64,000 nucleotides of DNA from Kocuria coralli (GCF_008831305.1 NZ_ML708613.1:157023-221022); one strand, 5' to 3'. Counted from the first letter of the stretch, positions 16,010-25,114 are shown. The notes: generated from the letters alone by a model not told the origin. Program-made: numbers and translations.

Positions 16010-17522
16010 ATGGATGCGCTACTTGAAGTCATCGGCAGGATCAACACCAATATCTGGAACCCGATGGCCTACCTGGCTCTCGGACTCGGGCTCTTCTACA
16101 CCATCTGGACGGGGGCGGTTCAGGTCCGCCGCCTGCCCGACGTGGTCAAGATCCTCCGTGAGGGGGAGAAGAACAACGCGGGGGGAGATCTCGAGCTTCC
16201 AGGCGCTGGCCCTGACCCTCTCCAGCCGGGTCGGCGTGGGCAATATCGCCGGCGTCGCCACGGCGATCGCCGTCGGCGGTCCGGGGGCGCTGTTCTGGAT
16301 GGTCGTCATGGCTCTGTTCGGGGGTGCCACGGCCTTCGCCGAATCGACCTTGGCCCAGGTCTACAAGCGCAAGGTGGGCGATGAGTACCGCGGCGGCATC
16401 CCGTACTACATCGAGCGCGGCCTGGGGCAGAAGTGGCTGGCCGTCATCGCCGCGGCCGCGACGATGGTGCTCTACGGCGCCCTGGCTCCCGGGGTGCAGA
16501 GCTTCAACATCGCCAACAGTGCCAATGTCGCCTTCAACGCCCCGACCTGGATCACCGGGCTGGTGGTCACCGGCCTCTTCGCCGTCATCGTCCTGGGCGG
16601 CACCAAACGAATCGTCGCCGTGGCGGACAAGATCGTCCCCTTCATGGCACTCGGCTACATCCTCCTGGCGCTCATCGTGATCGTCCTGAACGTCAGCGAG
16701 GTGCCCGGGGTCATCGCCCTGGTGGTGAGCAGTGCGTTCGGCACCCATGAGATCTTCGGCGGCATCGTGGGCGCGGCGATCGCCTGGGGCGTGCGCCGCG
16801 CGGTCTTCTCCAACGTCGCCGGCGTGGGCGAGGGCACCTATGCCTCGGCCGCCGCTTCCGTGTCCCATCCGGCCAAGCAGGGCATCGTCCAGGCTTTCTC
16901 CATCTACATCGACACCGTCCTGGTCTGCACCGCTACCGGAACCATGATCCTGATGACCGGCAGCTACAACGTCGTCACGGAGGCCGGCGAGACCCTGGCC
17001 GACAACGTGCCCGGGATCGAGGCGGGCACCGCCTACACCCAGGTGGCCCTCGAATCCATCTTCCCGGGATTCGGTCCGATCTTCGTGGCCATCGCCCTCT
17101 TCCTGTTCGCCTTCACCACGCTGATCGCGTTCAACTACATCTCCACCACGGCCGCTGCCTACCTGTTCCACGGCCGCGGGCTGCCGGTCGCCGTCCGGGT
17201 GCTGCAGGTGGCGATGATCGCCATGGTGTACTTCGGGTCGGTCGCCTCGGCCGATCTCATCTGGGGCATCGGCGACATCGGCTACGGCACCCTCGGCTGG
17301 ATCAACATGGTCTGCCTGCTCTTCATGGCCCCGACGGTCGGGAAGGTGCTCAAGGACTACTCGCGGCAGATGAAGGCGGGCCTCGACCCGGTCTTCGAGC
17401 CGGAGAAGCTCGGTATCAAGGGCGCCGACGCCTGGACGGCCGAGACCCCGATGACCGCCGTGCTGGCCGCCGTGGCCAACAACCGCAAGCGCGAGGACGC
17501 GGACCGGGCCGCCCGCCCCTGA
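16010..17522 (+). pseudogene. Sodium:alanine-type symporter (AGCS), frameshifted; likely hydroxyproline transporter
   Basis: One AGCS (Na+/alanine-glycine) symporter is split over two frames. The N-terminal part from ATG 16010 (MDALLEVIGRINTNIWNP) reads to about 16183. The remaining TM segments (SSFQALALTLSSRVGVGNIAG, with the GVGNIAG motif, onward) are one base ahead. The run of six G at 16180-16185 should be five to give NAGEISSFQ. The corrected length is 503 aa, usual for AGCS. It directly precedes the hydroxyproline operon and shares an AT-rich promoter style with it, so uptake of hydroxyproline (or proline) is inferred. If the lesion is real the transporter is dead. Confidence 0.82.
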
Positions 17523-17544
17523 GGAGCCCTGGTGGGCAGGTGAA

Positions 17545-17553
17545 ATTGCAGTA
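17545..17553 (+). promoter_or_regulatory. ATTGCAGTA motif upstream of gntR
   Basis: The nonamer ATTGCAGTA occurs 50 bases before the GntR start and again at 18333-18341 before the deaminase gene. The pairing suggests a shared operator half-site for autoregulation. Confidence 0.35.
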
Positions 17554-17602
17554 GCATAGGGCTGTCTTTCACCCCCACGTCCCCAGGGACAGATAGCTGA
17601 CC

Positions 17603-18274
17603 ATGTCCGATATCAATCTGCAGCCGATCGAGAAGCCTCAGGGGGTCCGCGACCGAGTGACGCGGGCCCTTCGAGCCGCCATCATCTCGGGGGAGATGGC
17701 GCCGGGGGAGATCTACTCGGCGCCATCGCTCGGTGCCCGTCTGGGTGTGTCCCCGACGCCGGTGCGTGAGGCCATGCTCGACCTCGCCAAAGAGGGGCTG
17801 GTCGAAAGGCTGCTCAACCGGGGTTTCCGCGTCACCGAGGTCGACGATCACTATCTGGATGAGATCACCGAGCTGCGGCAGTTGATCGAACCGCCCGTGG
17901 TGCGCGATGTCGTCCAGCTCATTCCCGCCGAGGACATCCCCGGATTGCGCGCTGCGGCCGAGAAGATCGTGCAGCGCGCGGTCGAGCACGATCTCTACGG
18001 CTACACGGAGACGGACAAGGACTTCCACCTCGCGCTGCTGCGATATGCGGGCAACGGGAGGATCGTCAAGCTGATCGAGGAGCTCCGCGCCCAGACCAGG
18101 CTCGTGGGCCTGGCCAGCCTGGCCGAGCGCGGAGAGCTGGCCGGATCGGCGGCCCAGCATATTGCGATCGTGGACGCCATCGAAGCCAGGGACTCCGATC
18201 TGGTCTACCGGCTCATGGTCGACCACATCAGCCAGACCCGGAGCACCTGGGCGGGGAACCCCTCCGGGCAGTGA
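17603..18274 (+). CDS. GntR/FCD-family regulator of hydroxyproline operon
   Basis: A 223-aa repressor. The N-terminal winged helix (RAAIISGEMAPGEIYSAPSLG then GVSPTPVREAMLDLAKEGLV) is classic GntR, residues about 12-75. The remainder is an FCD all-helical ligand domain with EITELRQLIEPPVV and the metal/ligand histidines region HLALLRYAGN. It lies between the symporter and the catabolic genes and presumably senses hydroxyproline or a pathway intermediate. Candidate sites are the ATTGCAGTA copies and GTGCAATTGCAC at 18314-18325. Confidence 0.88.
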   Translation: MSDINLQPIEKPQGVRDRVTRALRAAIISGEMAPGEIYSAPSLGARLGVSPTPVREAMLDLAKEGLVERLLNRGFRVTEVDDHYLDEITELRQLIEPPVVRDVVQLIPAEDIPGLRAAAEKIVQRAVEHDLYGYTETDKDFHLALLRYAGNGRIVKLIEELRAQTRLVGLASLAERGELAGSAAQHIAIVDAIEARDSDLVYRLMVDHISQTRSTWAGNPSGQ

Positions 18275-18313
18275 CAACACCTTCAAAGGAACAGGGTGCC
18301 CTGCCCCTTCCAA

Positions 18314-18341
18314 GTGCAATTGCACATGGTATATTGCAGTA
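18314..18341 (+). promoter_or_regulatory. Operator/promoter region of hydroxyproline operon
   Basis: The perfect 12-base palindrome GTGCAATTGCAC (18314-18325) and the second ATTGCAGTA copy (18333-18341) sit 48-75 bases before the deaminase ATG. They are the likely binding region for the GntR regulator. An AT-rich TATATT overlaps it and may act as the -10. Confidence 0.5.
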
Positions 18342-18388
18342 ATGGACCGGCCTGGTCCTGCCGAAGCTCATCTCCAGGGAGGCATCAC

Positions 18389-19294
18389 ATGATCGACCCG
18401 AACAAGCCGTGGCGCGGGGTCCACGTCGCGACCGCACTGCCCTTCAATGACGACCTCTCCGTCGACTTCGACGGCTTCGCGGAGCACGTCGCCTGGCTCG
18501 CCGAGAACGGCGTCACCGGCGTCGCCCCCAACGGCTCGCTCGGCGAGTACCAGACCCTCACCGACGAGGAGCGCGCCCGGGTCGTGACCACCGCGGTGGA
18601 GGCCGCCCCCGAGGGCTTCGGCATCATGGCCGGCGCCGGCTCGTACGGCGCCCACCAGGCGCGTCACTGGGTGGAGCAGGCCGCCGAGGCGGGAGCCCAG
18701 TCGGTCCTCCTGCTGCCCCCCAACATCTACCGCGCGGACCGTCCCGCGATCATCGAGCACTACCGCGAGGCGGCCAAGGGCGGACTGCCGATCGTCGCCT
18801 ACAACAACCCCTTCGACACCAAGGTCGATCTGACCGTCGACATCGTCAGGGAGCTGACCGACGAGGGCCTGATCGTCGCGATCAAGGAGTTCACCGGCGA
18901 CGTCCGCCGCGCCTACGAGATCCAGGAGGCGGCCCCGGAGCTCGACATCCTGGTGGGCAGCGACGACGTCCTGCTCGAACTCGGCATCGCCGGGGCCGTC
19001 GGCTGGATCGCCGGCTACCCGAATGCCCTCCCGCAGGCCAGCATGGAGCTGTACAACCTCTCGACCTCGGGCGACCCGGAGCAGTGGGCGGCCGCGCTGC
19101 CGCTGTACCGTGACCTGCACCCGCTGCTGCGGTGGGACTCGAAGACCGAGTTCGTGCAGGCCATCAAGCTCTCGATGGATATCGCCGGGCGCAAGGGCGG
19201 AGTGTGCCGTCCGCCCCGATCGCCGCTGTCCCCCGAGATCACGACCCTGGTCACCGCGGCCACCGAGAACGCGATCGCCAAGGGATACAAGTGA
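18389..19294 (+). CDS. 1-pyrroline-4-hydroxy-2-carboxylate deaminase (DapA family)
   Basis: A 301-aa enzyme of the dihydrodipicolinate synthase/N-acetylneuraminate lyase family. In hydroxyproline degradation it converts 1-pyrroline-4-hydroxy-2-carboxylate to 2-oxoglutarate semialdehyde plus ammonia. Visible features are NGSLGEYQTLTDEER near residue 42, YNNPFDT near 137 and the Schiff-base lysine in VAIKEFTGD near 164. ATG 18389 follows GGGAGG. Family membership is certain; the exact reaction is assigned from the epimerase, dehydrogenase and semialdehyde dehydrogenase that follow in the operon. Confidence 0.85.
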   Translation: MIDPNKPWRGVHVATALPFNDDLSVDFDGFAEHVAWLAENGVTGVAPNGSLGEYQTLTDEERARVVTTAVEAAPEGFGIMAGAGSYGAHQARHWVEQAAEAGAQSVLLLPPNIYRADRPAIIEHYREAAKGGLPIVAYNNPFDTKVDLTVDIVRELTDEGLIVAIKEFTGDVRRAYEIQEAAPELDILVGSDDVLLELGIAGAVGWIAGYPNALPQASMELYNLSTSGDPEQWAAALPLYRDLHPLLRWDSKTEFVQAIKLSMDIAGRKGGVCRPPRSPLSPEITTLVTAATENAIAKGYK

Positions 19295-19374
19295 CAGGGT
19301 CGCACCTGACACAGTGGTGAAGGGACCCGTCCCCGACTGCGGCAAAGACGCCATAGACCTCAGAAGGAGTTGCC

Positions 19375-20835
19375 ATGAACGCCACGACTCAGCCCGCTTC
19401 CGCCGACGCGCTGGTCGCCCAGGCCCACGACGCCTACCGCGTCTGGTCACGGACCGCCCGTGCCGAACGCGCCCGGGCGCTGCACGCGGTCGCGGACGCC
19501 CTCGACGCGAACGCCGAGTTGCTCATCGAGATCGCCAAAGCCGAGACGCACCTGGCCGATGCCCGTCTGACGGGTGAGGTGAAGCGGACCACCTTCCAGC
19601 TGCGGCTCTTCGCCGAGGTCCTGACCGAGGGCAGCTACCTGGATGTCCGGGTCGACCACGCTGACGCGGACTGGCCCATGGGTGCCCGCCCGGACCTGCG
19701 CCGCACCAGCCAGGCGGTGGGACCGGTCATCGTCTACGCCGCGAGCAACTTCCCCTTCGCCTTCAGCGTGGCAGGCGGCGACACCGCATCGGCGCTCGCC
19801 GCCGGCGCCTCCGTGATCGTCAAGGCCCATGCGGGCCACCCCGAGCTCTCCCGGAAGACGGCCGAGCTCGTACGGCAGGCGCTGCATGAGGCGGGGGCGC
19901 CCGACGGGTTGTTCGCCCTCATCGAGACCAGGGAGGTCGGGCTCCAGGTGCTGCGCGATCCGCGCGTGAAGGCCGGGTCGTTCACCGGGTCCATTCCCGG
20001 CGGACGTGCGCTGTTCGACGTCGCCGTCTCCCGCCCCGAGCCGATCCCCTTCTTCGGGGAGCTCGGCAGCGTGAACCCCACCTTCGTCACCGTGAAGGCC
20101 TCCCAGGAGCGTCCCGGGGAGATCGCGGACGGTTTCCGGGGGTCCTTCACCATGGGCTCGGGGCAGTTCTGCACCAAGCCGGGCGTGCTCATGCTCCCCG
20201 AGGGCTCCGAGATCCTCGAGCAGCTGCGCACCCAGGATCTGCCTGACGGCCAGCCGATGCTCAACGACCGGATCCGATCGGGGCACTCCGAGGTCCTCGA
20301 CGAGCTCTCCGGGCACCCTGCCGTGGAGGTCCTCGCCCAGGGCTCCGACCCGCACGGCGCGGCGCCCTCGCCGACGTTGCTGCTGACCACCACGGACCAG
20401 CTGCTCGCCGACCAGGAGACGCTCTTCCGGGAGTGCTTCGGGCCGACCGGGCTGCTGGTGACCTACCGTGACGAGCAGGAGATGGTGCGTGTAGCCCAGG
20501 CCATCGACGGCCAGCTCACGGCCACCATCGTCGGCGAGGACGACGACGCCGTCGTGACCCCCCTGCTGGACGAGCTGCGGGAGAAGGCCGGGCGGGTGCT
20601 CTGGAACCAGTGGCCCACCGGGGTCAGCGTCACCTACGCGCAGCAGCATGGAGGGCCGTACCCCGCCACGACGGCACCGTCGACCACCTCGGTCGGCACG
20701 GCCGCGATCAGCAGGTTCCTGCGGCCGGTCGCGTTCCAGGGCTTCCCCCTCGGGCTGCTGCCCGACGAGCTGACCGAGCAACCCGCGGAGACGCTGATCC
20801 GTCGCGTCGACGGCACCCTGGCCCCGCTCGACTGA
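19375..20835 (+). CDS. 2-oxoglutarate semialdehyde (2,5-dioxovalerate) dehydrogenase
   Basis: A 486-aa NAD(P)-dependent aldehyde dehydrogenase. The cofactor and catalytic elements are SNFPFAFSVAGGDTASALAAG near residue 122, the general base Glu in FFGELGSVNP near 227 and the nucleophile Cys in GSGQFCTKPG near 264. The short form with FPFAFS and GSGQFCTKPG is characteristic of the KGSADH subgroup. It oxidises 2-oxoglutarate semialdehyde to 2-oxoglutarate, feeding hydroxyproline carbon into the TCA cycle. AAGGAG precedes the ATG at 19375. Confidence 0.88.
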   Translation: MNATTQPASADALVAQAHDAYRVWSRTARAERARALHAVADALDANAELLIEIAKAETHLADARLTGEVKRTTFQLRLFAEVLTEGSYLDVRVDHADADWPMGARPDLRRTSQAVGPVIVYAASNFPFAFSVAGGDTASALAAGASVIVKAHAGHPELSRKTAELVRQALHEAGAPDGLFALIETREVGLQVLRDPRVKAGSFTGSIPGGRALFDVAVSRPEPIPFFGELGSVNPTFVTVKASQERPGEIADGFRGSFTMGSGQFCTKPGVLMLPEGSEILEQLRTQDLPDGQPMLNDRIRSGHSEVLDELSGHPAVEVLAQGSDPHGAAPSPTLLLTTTDQLLADQETLFRECFGPTGLLVTYRDEQEMVRVAQAIDGQLTATIVGEDDDAVVTPLLDELREKAGRVLWNQWPTGVSVTYAQQHGGPYPATTAPSTTSVGTAAISRFLRPVAFQGFPLGLLPDELTEQPAETLIRRVDGTLAPLD

Positions 20836-20853
20836 TCCGGCCGGACAATCCCG

Positions 20854-21855
20854 ATGAGATCCAGCCGCATCATCCATGCCGTCGACTCCCACACGGAGGG
20901 CATGCCCACTCGCGTGGTCGTCGGCGGCGTGGGGGTCATCCCCGGCGACACTATGGCCGCCCGGCGCCGGTACTTCATGGACCACATGGATGATCTGCGC
21001 ACCTTCCTGATGACCGAGCCCCGCGGGCACGCGTCGATGAGCGGTTCCATCCTCCAGCCCCCGACCCGGCCGGATGCCGACTACGGCGTGCTGTTCATCG
21101 AGGTCTCCGGACTGCTGCCGATGTGCGGCCACGGGACCATCGGCACGGCGACGGTCCTGGTGGAGACCGGGATGGTGCCGGTCCAGGAACCCGTCACCAC
21201 CATCCGCCTGGACACCCCGGCGGGTCTGGTGATCGCGGAGGTCCGGGTCCGCGACGGGCACGCCGAATCGGTCACCATCCAGAACGTGCCCTCCTTCTCC
21301 TACGCGCTGGACCAGACGGTCGACGTCGACGGCTTCGGGGAGGTCCCCTACGACATCGCGTTCGGCGGGAACTTCTACGCCGTCGTCGATCTCGCGGACC
21401 TGGGCCTTCCGTTCGACCGGTCCAGGAAGATCGAGCTCCTCGGCGCGGGCCTGGCGATCATGGAGGCGATCAACACCCAGAATCCGCCCCTGCATCCGCT
21501 GCGCCCGGACATCCTGGGGTGCCACCACGTGTACCTGAAAGCTCCCGATTCCACGGCGAGGTATTCACGCCACGCCATGGCGATCCACCCGGGGTGGTTC
21601 GACCGCTCTCCGTGCGGCACCGGGACCAGCGCCCGGATGGCGCAGCTCTACGCACGCGGCGAGCTGCCCCTGGACACCGACTTCGTCAACGAGTCCCTCA
21701 TCGGCTCCCAGTTCACCGGACGGCTGATCGGCACCGAGGAAGTGGGTGAATTCGATGCCGTCATTCCCGTGGTGACCGGGCGCGCGTGGGTCACGGGGAC
21801 GGCGCAGTACATGCTCGACCCCACCGATCCGTTCCCCACGGGGTTCCTCCTATGA
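20854..21855 (+). CDS. 4-hydroxyproline 2-epimerase (proline racemase family)
   Basis: A 333-aa cofactor-independent epimerase that interconverts trans-4-hydroxy-L-proline and cis-4-hydroxy-D-proline, the first pathway step. Both catalytic cysteines are present: LPMCGHGTIG near residue 90 and DRSPCGTGTSARMA near 253. Having Cys at both positions argues for racemase/epimerase rather than trans-3-hydroxyproline dehydratase, which has Thr at the second. It begins 18 bases after the semialdehyde dehydrogenase stop and its stop overlaps the next start (ATGA). Confidence 0.9.
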   Translation: MRSSRIIHAVDSHTEGMPTRVVVGGVGVIPGDTMAARRRYFMDHMDDLRTFLMTEPRGHASMSGSILQPPTRPDADYGVLFIEVSGLLPMCGHGTIGTATVLVETGMVPVQEPVTTIRLDTPAGLVIAEVRVRDGHAESVTIQNVPSFSYALDQTVDVDGFGEVPYDIAFGGNFYAVVDLADLGLPFDRSRKIELLGAGLAIMEAINTQNPPLHPLRPDILGCHHVYLKAPDSTARYSRHAMAIHPGWFDRSPCGTGTSARMAQLYARGELPLDTDFVNESLIGSQFTGRLIGTEEVGEFDAVIPVVTGRAWVTGTAQYMLDPTDPFPTGFLL

Positions 21856-23072
21856 CCTCAGCGCTCCCTCTGCCCCCGACGACCCCGAGGGTCCCGGCGG
21901 GTCCGACGACGGCGCAGCGGGCGGACGTCATCGTCATCGGGGCCGGCGCGCTCGGGGCCGCCTGCGCCTATTTCGCGGCGCGGGCCGGGCTGAGCGTGCT
22001 GATCGTGGAACGCGGGCAGATCGCCAGCGGGACCACGAGCGCCTGCGAGGGCAATCTCCTGGTCTCGGACAAGGAAGCCGGGCACGAGCTCGATCTGTCG
22101 CTGTACTCCCAGCGCGTCTGGCGGGAGGATCTGGCCGAGTTCCAGCGGTTGTGGGAGTTCGAGTCCAAGGGGGGCCTGGTCGTCGCGCGCACCGAGACGA
22201 GTGCTGCGAACCTCAGGGACCTCGCCGTCCGGCAGCGCGATGCGGGGATCCAGGTCACCGACGTGGCCGCGGAGGAGATCAGCGGCTTCGAGCCGAACAT
22301 CAACCCCGAGCTGCGCGGGGCTGCCTTCTATCCCCAGGACGCGCAGTTGCAGCCGATCCTGATGGCGGCCCACCTGATCCGGCTCGCCCGGACGCTCAGC
22401 CCGACGTCGTTGCTGACCAACACCGAGGTCACGGGGCTGATCCGCGAGGGCGACCGGGTGACCGGGGTGCGGACCAGCCGGGGCGACTACAGCGGCGGCG
22501 CGGTGATCAACGCAGCAGGGCCCTGGGCGTCGACGATCGCGCAGATGGCCGATGTGTCGGTTCCGGTACTACCCCGCCGCGGGTTCGTGCTGGTCACCGA
22601 GCCCCTGCCGAAGACGGTTTTCCACAAGGTCTACGCCGGGGAATACGTGGCCGCGACCCTCAGCTCGGACGGCGGCCTGCAGACCTCGCCCGTCATCGAG
22701 GGCACTCCGGCGGGGACCGTGCTCATCGGCTCCTCCCGGGAGCGGGTGGGATTCGATCGCACCTCGTCGCTGCCGGTGCTCCGGCAGATGGCGCGGGAGG
22801 CAGCCGACCTCTTCCCGGTCCTGCGGAAGAAGAAGATCATGCGGTTCTACGCGGGGTTCAGGCCGTACTGCCCCGATCACCTCCCGGTACTCGGCCACGA
22901 CAGCCGCGCCCCCGGTCTATGGCACGCGGGTGGCCACGAGGGCGCGGGCATCGGCCTCTCGGCGGGAAGCGCGAAGCTCCTGATCCAGTCGATGGTCGGT
23001 GAACGGCCCGATCTGGACATCACCCCGTTCACCCCCGATCGTTTCGCGGAGAACAGCTATGCCGACCGCTGA
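21852..23072 (+). CDS. D-hydroxyproline dehydrogenase, FAD (DAO-type) subunit
   Basis: A 406-aa FAD-dependent oxidoreductase of the D-amino-acid oxidase fold (DAO). It shows ADVIVIGAGALGAACAYFAARAG near residue 25 and closes with LWHAGGHEGAGIGLSAGSAKLL, the C-terminal FAD contact. With the next two genes it forms a heteromeric dehydrogenase like hydrogen-cyanide synthase and P. aeruginosa D-hydroxyproline dehydrogenase. It would oxidise cis-4-hydroxy-D-proline to 1-pyrroline-4-hydroxy-2-carboxylate. Start ATG overlaps the epimerase stop by 4 bases; the end overlaps the ferredoxin subunit by 14. Confidence 0.85.
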   Translation: MTSALPLPPTTPRVPAGPTTAQRADVIVIGAGALGAACAYFAARAGLSVLIVERGQIASGTTSACEGNLLVSDKEAGHELDLSLYSQRVWREDLAEFQRLWEFESKGGLVVARTETSAANLRDLAVRQRDAGIQVTDVAAEEISGFEPNINPELRGAAFYPQDAQLQPILMAAHLIRLARTLSPTSLLTNTEVTGLIREGDRVTGVRTSRGDYSGGAVINAAGPWASTIAQMADVSVPVLPRRGFVLVTEPLPKTVFHKVYAGEYVAATLSSDGGLQTSPVIEGTPAGTVLIGSSRERVGFDRTSSLPVLRQMAREAADLFPVLRKKKIMRFYAGFRPYCPDHLPVLGHDSRAPGLWHAGGHEGAGIGLSAGSAKLLIQSMVGERPDLDITPFTPDRFAENSYADR

Positions 23073-23364
23073 GCCCGAACCCGCCCCGAACACGATCACC
23101 TTCGACGGCGAGCCCATTCCCGCCCGGCCCGGCCAGACCGTGGGGGCGGCCCTCACGGAGGCGGGTATCAGATCCTGGCGGGAAACCCGGAAGAACGGGA
23201 GACCACGGGGGCTGTTCTGCGGCATCGGCGTCTGTTACGACTGCCTGCTGACGATCAACGGGCAGAGCAACCAGCGGGCGTGCCTGGCTCCGGCCGAGGA
23301 CGGGACGTCATGCGAGAGCGGCAGCGGCGAGGAAGGGCTTCGCGATGGTGGGACCGATGAGTGA
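23059..23364 (+). CDS. D-hydroxyproline dehydrogenase, small 2Fe-2S subunit
   Basis: A 101-aa ferredoxin-like subunit (Fer2_4, HcnA/SoxA-type N-terminal domain). Cluster ligands are in CGIGVCYDCLLTINGQSNQR followed by AC, i.e. Cx4Cx2C then a distant Cys. The N-terminal part has the beta-grasp IPARPGQTVGAAL. It would pass electrons between the two flavin subunits. It overlaps genes on both sides, which supports fixed subunit stoichiometry. Confidence 0.87.
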   Translation: MPTAEPEPAPNTITFDGEPIPARPGQTVGAALTEAGIRSWRETRKNGRPRGLFCGIGVCYDCLLTINGQSNQRACLAPAEDGTSCESGSGEEGLRDGGTDE

Positions 23365-24808
23365 GACCACGGATCTCCTGGTGGTCGGGGCCGGCCCGGC
23401 GGGCCTCGCCGCCGCGGTCACCGCCGCCGACCACGGTCTGCGGGTGATGCTGGTCGACGCCGGCCCACAGCCCGGCGGGCAGTACTGGAGACACCCCGAC
23501 GAGCGCTATCCGGTCGCGGATGAGTCGGCCGGCCACCATGGCTGGAAGGTGCTGACCAAGCTGCGTGACCGGCTCCGAGTGCACCGGGGAGCCGGTCACA
23601 TCGACTACCGTCCCGGCACCCAGGTGTGGTTCATCGAAGCCCCTAAGACGGAGTCTTCGCCGTGGTACGTCTACACGACCGCCTCGGTCGAGGCTCAACC
23701 GGACCATGTTCCGACCGGAAGCGTCAGGGCCATGCGGATCGTGCTCTGCCCGGGTGGATACGACCGGCAGCTGCCCGTCCCCGGCTGGGATCTGCCGGGG
23801 GTCATGGCCGCGGGCGGAGTGCAGGCCCTGCTCAAGGGCAGCCGGACGCTGGCCGGCCGGAGGGCGGTCGTGGCGGGCACGGGGCCCTTCCTGCTGCCCG
23901 TCGCCGTCGGGCTGGCGGAGGCCGGTGCGGAAGTGGTGGCGATCTGCGAGGCGGGCAACCTCACGGGCTGGGCTAAGAACGTGACCGGTGCCGTACAGGT
24001 GCCTTCCAAGGGGGTTGAAGGTGCGGAGTACGCGAAAGCCCTGGTCAAGCACCGTATCCCTTACAAAACCTCGACCGCGGTCACCCGTATCGACGGCGAT
24101 GGGCAGGTCCAGTCGGCCGTGCTGACCGCACTCGATCGGCGGGGCCGGCCCCGTTCCGGCTCCGAGCGGGCGGTCGAGGTGGATCTGGTGGCCTTCGGCT
24201 GGGGATTCACCCCGTCGATGGAGCTCGTCCAGGCGGTCGGTGCCGAGACCCGAATCGGCAGTGACGAGTCCCTGATCGCCGTGGTGGACGATATGCAGCG
24301 CAGCACCGCGAGCCGGGTCTACATCGCGGGTGAGGCAACCGGCGTGGGCGGGGCGATGATGGCCGTTGCCGAGGGCGAGCTCGCCGGGCTGGGCGCGGCC
24401 GGCGACAACGGTTCGTCCATCGACGGAGCCAGGGTGCGCAAGCTCAGAGGGATTATCCGTCGTTCGGCGGCCTTCGCCCAGGCCATGCACCACGCCCACC
24501 CTGTGCCCGCCCGCTGGACGGACTGGCTCACCGAGGACACCCTCGTGTGCCGGTGCGAGGAGGTCACCTATGCACAGGTCTGCCACGCCCGAGACGATCT
24601 CAGCGCCGATGAGGCACGCAGCGTCAAGATCCTGGCCAGGCCGGGTATGGGCTGGTGCCAGGGTCGAGTGTGCGGTTTCGCGTGCGCCAAGATCGCGGCC
24701 GCCAATGAGGATCGAGATCTCTCCCCGGACGACCTTGCCCGGATGAGCAAACGATCACTGGCCACGCCAGTCTCGCTCGAGGACCTGGCGGACCTCACGC
24801 TGGAGTGA
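23345..24808 (+). CDS. D-hydroxyproline dehydrogenase, NAD/FAD-type subunit with BFD cluster domain
   Basis: A 487-aa subunit (483 if ATG 23357 is used; 23345 has GAGGAAGG upstream). It has an N-terminal FAD site LLVVGAGPAGLAAAVTAADHG, a second nucleotide fold RRAVVAGTGPFLLPVAVGL near 175 and YIAGEATGVGG near 320. The C terminus is a BFD-like 2Fe-2S domain with CRCEEVTYAQV and MGWCQGRVCG. This is the HcnB-like large subunit that passes electrons on, probably to the quinone pool. It is the last gene of the hydroxyproline operon. Confidence 0.86.
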   Translation: MVGPMSETTDLLVVGAGPAGLAAAVTAADHGLRVMLVDAGPQPGGQYWRHPDERYPVADESAGHHGWKVLTKLRDRLRVHRGAGHIDYRPGTQVWFIEAPKTESSPWYVYTTASVEAQPDHVPTGSVRAMRIVLCPGGYDRQLPVPGWDLPGVMAAGGVQALLKGSRTLAGRRAVVAGTGPFLLPVAVGLAEAGAEVVAICEAGNLTGWAKNVTGAVQVPSKGVEGAEYAKALVKHRIPYKTSTAVTRIDGDGQVQSAVLTALDRRGRPRSGSERAVEVDLVAFGWGFTPSMELVQAVGAETRIGSDESLIAVVDDMQRSTASRVYIAGEATGVGGAMMAVAEGELAGLGAAGDNGSSIDGARVRKLRGIIRRSAAFAQAMHHAHPVPARWTDWLTEDTLVCRCEEVTYAQVCHARDDLSADEARSVKILARPGMGWCQGRVCGFACAKIAAANEDRDLSPDDLARMSKRSLATPVSLEDLADLTLE

Positions 24809-24857
24809 ATCCGTCGCGCTTTGGGCTTGCGGACCGTGGTGGAAATGCCCATGTTGT

Positions 24858-25061
24858 TCAGGACCCGGACAGCCGGTCCCAGATCTCTCGGAGCCCGTCG
24901 AGGAACCATTGATCTGTGACAGCGGGGCCGACGACGCCGAACTGCCAGAAGGTGGCTAACCCGGCCAGGCTCGCGAACAGGACGACCGAGAGGATCAAGC
25001 CGGTCACCGCGAGGCCGTGACTCTGAACGGTTGAACCGTGAGACGAGTACGGGCTGGTCAT
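24858..25061 (-). CDS. Small membrane protein linked to ABC transporter
   Basis: A 67-aa protein with one clear hydrophobic helix (LAVTGLILSVVLFASLAGLA, residues about 17-36) after a polar Ser/His-rich start and a short C-terminal amphipathic tail (FLDGLREIWDRLSGS). ATG 25061 has GAAAGGAA at good spacing. It follows the second permease gene by 53 bases on the same strand, so it is probably the last gene of the ABC operon. No family was recognised; it may be an accessory subunit or immunity-type peptide. Confidence 0.6.
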   Translation of the reverse strand: MTSPYSSHGSTVQSHGLAVTGLILSVVLFASLAGLATFWQFGVVGPAVTDQWFLDGLREIWDRLSGS

Positions 25062-25114
25062 GATGCTTTTCCTTTCGGGAGTCACTGGAGGGCAGGCTTT
25101 AGCGGATCGTGTGC

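Noticed and set aside
19447..21528. Long uninterrupted minus-strand reading frame of 693 codons over the hydroxyproline dehydrogenase and epimerase genes
   Set aside because: It is the antisense shadow of strongly supported plus-strand genes in GC-rich DNA; it has no ribosome site, no domain and amino-acid content typical of shadows (Gly, Arg, Asp, His, Val rich).
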